Shown here piece after piece: positions 58,529 to 64,000 of a DNA stretch of 64,000 bases. Numbering within the stretch: the first letter of the stretch is position 1; each line of letters starts with the position of its first letter. Source of the DNA: Streptomyces venezuelae. Its GTDB lineage: Bacteria; Actinomycetota; Actinomycetes; Streptomycetales; Streptomycetaceae. Both the position numbers and the translations under genes were made by a program. Location: positions 2,046,001 through 2,110,000 of the forward strand of contig NZ_CP029191.1 in assembly GCF_008642335.1 (NCBI RefSeq), given 5' to 3'. The notes beneath the pieces are model-generated. The model was not told the DNA's origin. It made no database searches and saw only the letters and a program-made list of their open reading frames with translations.

Positions 58529-58562
58529 AGGGGGCCGAGGGTCGACGCCTGTTCGGCCCCCT
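58529..58562 (+). terminator. Methyltransferase terminator
   Basis: AGGGGGCCGA, 14-nt loop, TCGGCCCCCT: perfect 10-bp stem 62 bp after the stop, followed by AATTC. Confidence 0.7.
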
Positions 58563-58603
58563 AATTCAGGGCGATCTCGGGTGGCGAATCCGACACTCGG
58601 GGC

Positions 58604-59662
58604 ATGACTGCCTCACGTATCCCTGCTGTCTCCGCGGCCTGCGTCGCCGCCCTCGCCGCTCTCGCCCTCGTGGGCGGATGTTCCTCCTCCGGTTCCGGCG
58701 ACTCCGGCCGGTCCACCACGCAGGCCGCGCCGGCCGCCGCGAGCGATCTGCAGGACGACTACCAGAAGGTCATCAAGGACGTCCTGCCGTCCGTCGTCCA
58801 GATCGACGCCTCCGAAGGTCTCGGGTCCGGGGTCGTCTACGACGACAAGGGGCACATCGTCACCAACGCCCACGTCGTGGGCAAGGAGAAGCGCTTCAAG
58901 GTGACGACGGCGACCGGCGAGCAGGCGCTCACCGCCGACCTGGTCGCCTCCTACCCCGAGCAGGACCTGGCCGTCATCAAGCTGAGCGACGTCCCGGACG
59001 GGCTGAAGGCCGCCGAGTTCGGCGACTCCGCCAAGGCCGAGGTCGGGCAGATCGTGCTGGCCATGGGCTCCCCGCTCGGCCTGTCGTCCAGCGTCACGCA
59101 GGGCATCGTCTCGGCGACCGGGCGCACCGTCAGCGAGGGCCGTTCGGGCGGCGGCACCGGGGCCACGATCGCCAACATGGTGCAGACCTCGGCGGCGATC
59201 AACCCCGGCAACAGCGGCGGCGCGCTCGTCGACCTCGACGGGAAGGTCATCGGCATCCCGACGCTCGCCGCGAGCGATCCGCAGATGGGTGACAGCGCGG
59301 CGCCCGGCATCGGGTTCGCGATCCCGTCGTCGATGGTGAAGACCGTCGCCGACCAGATCATCAAGAGCGGCAAGGTCACCGACTCGGGCCGGGCGGCGCT
59401 CGGCATCACGGGCCGCACCGTCCTCGGCGACGACTACAAGCCCGCGGGTGTGGCGGTCGTCGAGGCGCCCGAGGGCGGCGCCGCGGCGAAGGCGGGCCTC
59501 GCGGCGGGCGACATCATCACGCGGCTCGGCGACGACGAGATCACCACCATCAACTCGCTCTCCGAGGCGCTCGCCTCGGACAAGCCGGGCCAGAAGGCGG
59601 AGGTCACGTACATGCGGGACGGGACCGAGCAGACGGCCGACGTCACCCTCGGCGAGATCTAG
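58604..59662 (+). CDS. HtrA/DegP-like serine protease lipoprotein
   Basis: 352 aa. Lipoprotein signal (AALAALALVGGC), trypsin-like domain with His in IVTNAHVVGK, Asp in EQDLAVIKL and Ser in INPGNSGGALVDLDG, and one C-terminal PDZ domain (GVAVVEAPEGGAAAKAGLAAGDIITRLGDDEIT). A periplasm-side quality-control protease, in keeping with the nearby PspA envelope-stress genes. Confidence 0.93.
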   Translation: MTASRIPAVSAACVAALAALALVGGCSSSGSGDSGRSTTQAAPAAASDLQDDYQKVIKDVLPSVVQIDASEGLGSGVVYDDKGHIVTNAHVVGKEKRFKVTTATGEQALTADLVASYPEQDLAVIKLSDVPDGLKAAEFGDSAKAEVGQIVLAMGSPLGLSSSVTQGIVSATGRTVSEGRSGGGTGATIANMVQTSAAINPGNSGGALVDLDGKVIGIPTLAASDPQMGDSAAPGIGFAIPSSMVKTVADQIIKSGKVTDSGRAALGITGRTVLGDDYKPAGVAVVEAPEGGAAAKAGLAAGDIITRLGDDEITTINSLSEALASDKPGQKAEVTYMRDGTEQTADVTLGEI

Positions 59663-59672
59663 GCGCGCGTAC

Positions 59673-59719
59673 GACGACGGGAGGCGGTGGCCGTGGTCCG
59701 GCCGCCGCCTCCCGTCGTC
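59673..59719. terminator. Bidirectional terminator
   Basis: GACGACGGGAGGCGG and CCGCCTCCCGTCGTC: perfect 15-bp stem with a 17-nt loop between convergent genes. Confidence 0.88.
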
Positions 59720-59729
59720 CGTGCGTCTG

Positions 59730-59966
59730 TCAGGCGGAGGCGTCCTCGGATTCCTCGGCGCCCTCCATGTGCAGGCTCATCGGCCCGTAGATCTCCCGCG
59801 TGTCCTCGAAGAGGGTCACCTGGTCGGCGCCGCCCTCGGCCAGCGCCTTCCAGTACTCACCGATCCAGGACTCGGCGTCGCCCTGTGTGGTGAACTCCTC
59901 GGGCTGCACCGCGGGCTGGACCTCCGTCCCGTCCGCCTTCTCGAACCGCCACGTCCATGCCGCCAT
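59730..59966 (-). CDS. Small hypothetical protein
   Basis: 78 aa, MAAWTWRFEKADGTEVQPAV start; acidic, probably a single small strand-rich domain with a conserved-looking core (GDAESWIGEYWKALAEGGADQVTLFED). GGAGGCTGAC precedes the ATG. Function unknown; I recall a homologue in the same place in other Streptomyces. Confidence 0.78.
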   Translation of the reverse strand: MAAWTWRFEKADGTEVQPAVQPEEFTTQGDAESWIGEYWKALAEGGADQVTLFEDTREIYGPMSLHMEGAEESEDASA

Positions 59967-60024
59967 GTCAGCCTCCCGAAGGTTCCGTGGCGGTGTGTGA
60001 ACCGCCTGAATCCGTTTGCAGCCT

Positions 60025-60185
60025 AGGGCCTGTCCGGCGGATCAGGGCGCGGGAGGGTGGCATCCACCCTTCCGGTGCAGGTGAGCGGGGTCTGGCGCGT
60101 CCCCCGCCTGCTCAAGCGGAGCCGAGAGCTTGGGGGAGGGCGTGCCAGACCCCACGTCCGCGCCCTGATCCGCCGGACAGGCCCT
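60025..60185. mobile_element. MITE-like palindromic element 1
   Basis: 161 bp bounded by perfect 28-bp inverted repeats beginning AGGGCCTGTCCGGCGGATCA (60025-60052 and 60158-60185). A second, inner pair GGGGTCTGGC/GCCAGACCCC (60087-60096, 60144-60153) nests inside. No ORF. The left end sits at CTAG, the right at CTGG. It lies between a small gene and cobU, ending 31 bp before the cobU ribosome site. Confidence 0.7.
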
Positions 60186-60229
60186 GGGCCGGGCGCGCGG
60201 CGCTCGACGCGACGCGGGAGGATCTTCGT

Positions 60230-61456
60230 GTGGAACTGACTCTGCTCGGCACCGGCGCCCCCGGCGGACTGCCGCTCCCCGACTGCCCCTGCGCGGCGTG
60301 CGCGACCGCGCTCGGTCCCGCGGCGCGCGCCGCCACCGCACTCCTCGTCGACGGCGTCCTGCTGCTCGACCTCACCCCCGGCGCCGCCTTCGCGGCCGCC
60401 CGTGCCGGGCACTCGCTCGGCGGGGTGCGCCAGGTGCTTCTCTCGCATCCGCACGACGGGCCCGCCGTCGAGGTCCCGGCGGGGCTGCCGCAGCCGGGGC
60501 GGGTCGCCGACGGGCGGGAGCTGGCGCTGCTGACCGGGCACCGGGTGCGCACGGTGGCGCTGGACGCGCCGGGGTCCGGGTACGAGGTGACGGGTCCCGA
60601 CGGCGAGCGGCTGCTGTATCTGCCGCCGGGCGGGGCGCCCGCAGGGCTCGGCGCGGGGAACGGGGCCGCGCAGGGGCACGGCGCGCGGCGCCCGTACGAA
60701 ATGGTCGTCGCCGATGTGCTGGGGCGGCCGGACGGTCTCGCGCGGCTGCGGGCGGCCGGGGCCGTCGGGCCGACGACCGACGTGATCGCGGTGCACATCG
60801 GCCACGAGGCGCCGCCGGGCCCGGAGCTGACGCGCCGTCTGGCCGCCGCGGGGGCGCGTGCCGTGCCGGACGGGTCGACGCTCGTGATCGGCGCCTACGA
60901 GGACGTACCGGACGTACCGCGCAGGACGCTGGTCCTCGGCGGCGCGCGTTCGGGCAAGTCGGTGGAGGCCGAGCGGCGTCTTGAGGCGTTTCCCGAGGTG
61001 CTGTACGTGGCGACCGGCGGGACGCGGAACGGCGACACCGAGTGGGCGCGGCGGGTGAGCGTGCACCGCGAACGCCGCCCCGGCTCGTGGCGTACGACGG
61101 AGACCTGCGACCTCGTCCCGCTGCTCGCCGAGGACGGTCCCCCGCTGCTCGTCGACTGCCTGTCGCTGTGGCTGACACACGTCATGGACGAGGTGAAGGC
61201 GTGGGACGACGACGAGTGGGCGGGCGGCGGCGAGCGGGAGCTGCGGCGGCGGGTCGTCGAACTCGCGGATGCGGTGCGGGCGACCCGGCGCACGGTGGTC
61301 GCCGTGTCGAACGAGGTCGGCTCCGGGATCGTCCCCGCGACCGCGTCGGGCCGCCGCTACCGCGACGAACTGGGCCGCCTGAACACCCTGTTCGCCGCCG
61401 AGTGCGAGCACGTGCTGCTCGTGGTGGCGGGTCAGGCGCTGGCGCTGCGCGGCTGA
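60230..61456 (+). CDS. cobU: CobU fused to a degenerate metallo-beta-lactamase-like domain
   Basis: 408 aa from GTG 60230, GGGAGG eight nt upstream. From about residue 231 it is adenosylcobinamide kinase/guanylyltransferase: P-loop VLGGARSGKSVEAE, VSNEVGSGIVP, GRRYRDELGRLN. The N-terminal 220 residues begin MELTLLGTGAPGGLPLPDCPCAAC, which resembles the PhnP/PqqB branch of the metallo-beta-lactamase fold, and LLSHPHDGPAVEV stands where HxHxDH should be; most metal ligands are missing. CobU acts in late cobalamin assembly. The role of the extra domain is unknown. Confidence 0.88.
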   Translation: MELTLLGTGAPGGLPLPDCPCAACATALGPAARAATALLVDGVLLLDLTPGAAFAAARAGHSLGGVRQVLLSHPHDGPAVEVPAGLPQPGRVADGRELALLTGHRVRTVALDAPGSGYEVTGPDGERLLYLPPGGAPAGLGAGNGAAQGHGARRPYEMVVADVLGRPDGLARLRAAGAVGPTTDVIAVHIGHEAPPGPELTRRLAAAGARAVPDGSTLVIGAYEDVPDVPRRTLVLGGARSGKSVEAERRLEAFPEVLYVATGGTRNGDTEWARRVSVHRERRPGSWRTTETCDLVPLLAEDGPPLLVDCLSLWLTHVMDEVKAWDDDEWAGGGERELRRRVVELADAVRATRRTVVAVSNEVGSGIVPATASGRRYRDELGRLNTLFAAECEHVLLVVAGQALALRG

Positions 61457-61475
61457 GAGCCTGTGTCATCACCTC

Positions 61476-62531
61476 TCAAGCGCCTCTGCGCGCGATGACC
61501 CGGTACGTGTTGGAGAAGCCGGTGCGGGTGAGCACGGGGCTCAGGAGCGTGTCGAGGGCGCGGGCGAGGAGCAGCAGCGGCACGGTCGCCCACCAGGCGG
61601 CCTGCCGCAGTCTCAGCCGGAGCGGGGGCACGGCCTTGGCGCGCCACGGCACGTCGGGCGCGGGGATGCGGCCGTTGACGAACAGCGCGACGGCCGAGGC
61701 CAGGTCGAGCGGTACGTGCGGTGCGCGCCGCTCGACGCCGACGACGGTGAAGCCGAGCTCCTCCAGCTCCGCGAGCAGGTTGGCGAGCGGCACGAGGTGC
61801 AGGTGGCGCGGCTGGCCGTACGACGCCCACCACTTGCCGAGGAGCCGGGCGTAGCGGCACTGGGGGTCGGGGGCCTCGATCATCAGATGGCCGCCGGGGC
61901 GCAGCACGGTGCGCGCGGCGCGCAGCTCCGCGCGCGGGTCGGGCGCGTGCTGGAGGGTGTGGAACATGCTCAGCGCGTCGTAGCGGCCCGCGAGGGGCGC
62001 GGCGAGCGTGGTGAGGGAGCCGCGGTGGCCCTCCTCGATGCGGCCGCGCCGCAGCCCCTCCAGGACGCCGGCGCCCGCGTCGAGGCCGTCGAAGGAGGTG
62101 TACGGCAGGACCTGTCTGGCTAGGGCCGGGAAGTGGGCGGCGCCCGTGCCGACGTCCAGCCAGCACTCGGGCTCGTCGAGGGCGCCGAGCGCGCGGGCGC
62201 GGACGTGGGCGCGGGCACGGACGCGGGCGCCGGAGAGCCGGGGCAGGGCGGGCCCCTCGCGCGCGTCCCTGCGGTAGAAGGCGAGGCCTTCGGGGGTGAG
62301 CCGAGGGTTCTGGAAGAAGTGGCCGCAGTCGCCGCACCGGTCGATCCTGAAGCGGCCCGGCTTGTGCTGGACCAGGTCGGCGGTGCGCAGCCGCGCCCGC
62401 AGCCGCTCGGAGCCGCACCAGGGGCAGTCGGTGCGGCGGGGCTCGTGGAACCGCTCGGTGCCCTCGGCGAGTTCGGCGAGGTAGCCGGAGCGCCGGGCGG
62501 CGACTCGCTGGGCGACGGCATCCGTGGTCAT
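61476..62531 (-). CDS. Class I SAM methyltransferase with N-terminal zinc-ribbon-like Cys motif
   Basis: 351 aa. An N-terminal CPWCGS...CGDCGHFFQNPR pair of CxxC knuckles is followed by the methyltransferase domain (CWLDVGTGAAHFPALA, FHTLQHAPDPRAELRAARTVLRPGGHLMIEAP) and a hydrophobic C-terminal segment (AAWWATVPLLLLARAL). Resembles methyltransferases acting on nucleotide-linked or lipid-linked sugars. It sits in opposite orientation between cobU and cobT; a link to cobalamin is not evident. Confidence 0.84.
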   Translation of the reverse strand: MTTDAVAQRVAARRSGYLAELAEGTERFHEPRRTDCPWCGSERLRARLRTADLVQHKPGRFRIDRCGDCGHFFQNPRLTPEGLAFYRRDAREGPALPRLSGARVRARAHVRARALGALDEPECWLDVGTGAAHFPALARQVLPYTSFDGLDAGAGVLEGLRRGRIEEGHRGSLTTLAAPLAGRYDALSMFHTLQHAPDPRAELRAARTVLRPGGHLMIEAPDPQCRYARLLGKWWASYGQPRHLHLVPLANLLAELEELGFTVVGVERRAPHVPLDLASAVALFVNGRIPAPDVPWRAKAVPPLRLRLRQAAWWATVPLLLLARALDTLLSPVLTRTGFSNTYRVIARRGA

Positions 62532-62689
62532 GGTCGCACTCCTGGAAGAAGCCGGGACAAACAGGAAAGTAAACGCACGTAAAGGACCATTCCCGCGTTT
62601 GTGGTGCCGTCATGCCGTGCCGCCCCGCCCGACGTGGCTCGCAGGGCCGTTCGAGCGACATCCGTGCCGCTCCCGGTACTGTTCGGCGA

Positions 62690-63769
62690 ATGAGCTCGCT
62701 GAATCTCGACGACTTCACCGACCTGATCGAGCGGCCCGACGGCGGGGTCCGCCGCGACGCCGAGGAACGCCGGGAGCGGCAGTCCGTGCCACCCGGCTCG
62801 CTGGGCCGTCTCGACGAGCTCGGCGAGTGGCTCGCGGCGGCCCAGTCCGCGGTGCCGGTGCGGCCGGTCGAGCGGCCGCGCGTGGTCCTGTTCGCGGGTG
62901 ACCACGGCGTATCCGAACTGGGTGTCTCGGCGCGGCCCGCGGGCAGCGCCGCCGGGCTCGTACGTTCCGTGCTGGCCGGCGAGACCCCGGCGGCCGTCCT
63001 CGCGCGCCGCCTCGAGGTGCCGGTCCGCGTGGTCGACATGTCCCTGGACTGCGACCCGGCGGAGCTGCCCGCCGAGGTGGCGGGCCACCGGGTGCGGCGC
63101 GGCTCCGGCCGTATCGACGTCGAGGACGCGCTGACCGCCGAGGAGGCCGAGCAGGCGCTGCGCGCGGGCATGGCCGTCGCCGACGAGGAGGCCGACTCGG
63201 GCACCGACCTGGTCGTGCTCGGCGATGTGAGCGTGGGCGGTACGACGCCCGCCGCGACGCTGGTCGCCGCGTTGTGCGGGACCGACGCTTCGGTGGTGAC
63301 CGGGCGGGGCGGCGAACCGATCGACGACCTGGCGTGGATGCGCAAGTGCGCGGTGGTGCGGGACGCGCTGCGGCGGGCCAGGCCCGTGCTCGGCGACCAG
63401 CTGGAGCTGCTCGCGGCGGTGGGCGGCGCGGACGTCGCGGCGATGACCGGGTTCCTGCTGCAGTGCGCGGTGCGCCGCACGCCGGTGATCCTGGACGGCG
63501 TCGTCGCGGCGGCGGCCGCGCTGGTGGCCCAGCGGGTCGCCTTCCGGGCGCCGGACTGGTGGCTCGCGGGGCACGACAGCGGGGAGCCCGCGCAGAACAA
63601 GGCGCTCGACCGGATGGCGCTCGAGCCGCTCCTCTCGCACGGTGTGAAGGTCGGCGAGGGCGCGGGCGCGCTGCTCGCGCTGCCGCTGGTGCAGGCCGCG
63701 GCCGCGCTGGCGGCGGAGCTGCCGGAGCGGAAGCCGGAGGCGACGGAGGAGGCGGCCACGGAGGGCTAG
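62690..63769 (+). CDS. cobT: Nicotinate-nucleotide--dimethylbenzimidazole phosphoribosyltransferase
   Basis: 359 aa. Activates the lower ligand of cobalamin by transferring phosphoribose from NaMN to dimethylbenzimidazole. PPGSLGRLDEL, FAGDHGVSELGVSARP, LVVLGDVSVGGTTPAATLV and the catalytic-Glu region KVGEGAGALLALPLV are family hallmarks. No Shine-Dalgarno before ATG 62690; TACTGT is 7 nt upstream, so it may be leaderless. The last codon and stop (TAG) lie within the left terminal repeat of MITE-like element 2, so the native C-terminus may have been altered. Confidence 0.95.
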   Translation: MSSLNLDDFTDLIERPDGGVRRDAEERRERQSVPPGSLGRLDELGEWLAAAQSAVPVRPVERPRVVLFAGDHGVSELGVSARPAGSAAGLVRSVLAGETPAAVLARRLEVPVRVVDMSLDCDPAELPAEVAGHRVRRGSGRIDVEDALTAEEAEQALRAGMAVADEEADSGTDLVVLGDVSVGGTTPAATLVAALCGTDASVVTGRGGEPIDDLAWMRKCAVVRDALRRARPVLGDQLELLAAVGGADVAAMTGFLLQCAVRRTPVILDGVVAAAAALVAQRVAFRAPDWWLAGHDSGEPAQNKALDRMALEPLLSHGVKVGEGAGALLALPLVQAAAALAAELPERKPEATEEAATEG

Positions 63770-63946
63770 GGCCTGTGTCGAAAGTCCCGTCGTCCGCCCG
63801 GAGGGCGGGCCCGGCGGCGTCCGGTGCGTGCGATCGCAAGGCGGAGGGTCGCCCCGATACTGGTTGTATCGGGGTGTCCCGACAACGCGGCGAGGGCGCG
63901 TGCCGGGCGTCGCCGGGCAGGCGGGACTTTCGACACAGGCCCTAGC
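63765..63946. mobile_element. MITE-like palindromic element 2
   Basis: 182 bp with perfect 25-bp terminal inverted repeats (GCTAGGGCCTGTGTCGAAAG... at 63765-63789 and its complement at 63922-63946). CTAG is at both ends and may be the target duplication. Inside is a second dyad CCCCGATAC/GTATCGGGG (63852-63874). No ORF. The left repeat contains the cobT stop codon. The ends share GGGCCTGT with element 1, but the rest differs. Confidence 0.75.
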
Positions 63947-63974
63947 GCACCCGCGGCCCATATGATCCCTTTTC

Positions 63975-64000
63975 ATGGGAGATGAGCAGGTCGTCGCCGG
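63975..64000 (+). CDS. Start of the next gene (cut by window edge)
   Basis: ATGGGAGATGAGCAGGTC... reads MGDEQVVA to the window end. TATGAT at 63961-63966 would fit a -10 box for a near-leaderless transcript. Too short to identify. Confidence 0.35.

Noticed and set aside
60230..60920. An active metallo-beta-lactamase or phosphodiesterase
   Set aside because: The HxHxDH motif and later metal ligands are missing, so only fold-level resemblance is claimed.

Overview
The window is chromosomal DNA of a Streptomyces or very close relative. It has very high GC, strong third-position GC bias, many GTG and some TTG starts, and gene order that I recognise from memory as matching the Streptomyces coelicolor SCO2115 to SCO2176 neighbourhood (aroH, trpE, pfkA, glkA, pimB-like, NlpC/P60 pair, trpD, qcrCAB, ctaE, ctaCDF, nadA, pspA, cobU, cobT). 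Parts of the order (ArsA-like ATPase, SRPBCC protein, acyl-CoA ligase, PimB-like transferase, NlpC/P60, TrpD, Qcr/Cta genes, AdoK-like kinase, HesB-type protein, CobT) also recall mycobacterial chromosomes, so most of this is conserved core rather than accessory DNA. No tRNA, rRNA, CRISPR, prophage or intact transposase gene was seen.

Layout. 0-4.4 kb: 5' end of a type II DAHP synthase, then a tryptophan leader peptide with three Trp codons, an attenuator and a fused TrpE-TrpG anthranilate synthase; a 2-hydroxyacid dehydrogenase and phosphofructokinase follow. 4.4-10.6 kb: NarL/MacS-type two-component pair, acyltransferase, esterase, ECF sigma factor with a membrane partner. 10.6-21.9 kb: EEP phosphatase, glucokinase, ArsA-like ATPase, SRPBCC protein, phosphoesterase, acyl-CoA ligase, two mannosyltransferase-type enzymes and a lipoprotein metallopeptidase. 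21.9-27.3 kb: two NlpC/P60 cell-wall hydrolases, NYN nuclease, rhomboid protease and a stand-alone RAM domain. 27.3-32.5 kb: an OmpR-type two-component system with a small acidic exported protein, then an SLC13 permease and glycerate kinase; the same 11-bp-period direct repeat lies before both blocks. 32.5-45 kb: a cysteine desulfurase with a Cys-ending leader peptide, trpD, and the cytochrome bc1 and aa3 oxidase genes. 45-56.8 kb: a cysteine desulfurase-TusA fusion, an AdoK-like kinase, an A-type Fe-S carrier, nadA, a MarR/MFS divergent pair, another two-component pair and the PspA module. 57-64 kb: membrane protein, methyltransferase, HtrA-like protease, and cobalamin lower-loop assembly genes (a cobU fusion and cobT).

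Functional themes are central carbon and aromatic amino-acid metabolism, the aerobic respiratory chain with the sulfur/Fe-S and NAD functions that feed it, and the cell envelope.

Non-coding structure is the less expected part. A 21-bp GC-rich repeat occurs 12 times in gene gaps; four copies lie in an array of about 85-bp tandem units, and one copy forms the C-terminus of a transporter. Two different MITE-like elements with long perfect terminal inverted repeats flank the cobU-cobT segment, and one supplies the cobT stop codon. There are two leader-peptide attenuators (Trp, and a proposed Cys one) and several strong operator-like palindromes (over the ctaE start, in the marR/MFS gap and in front of nadA).
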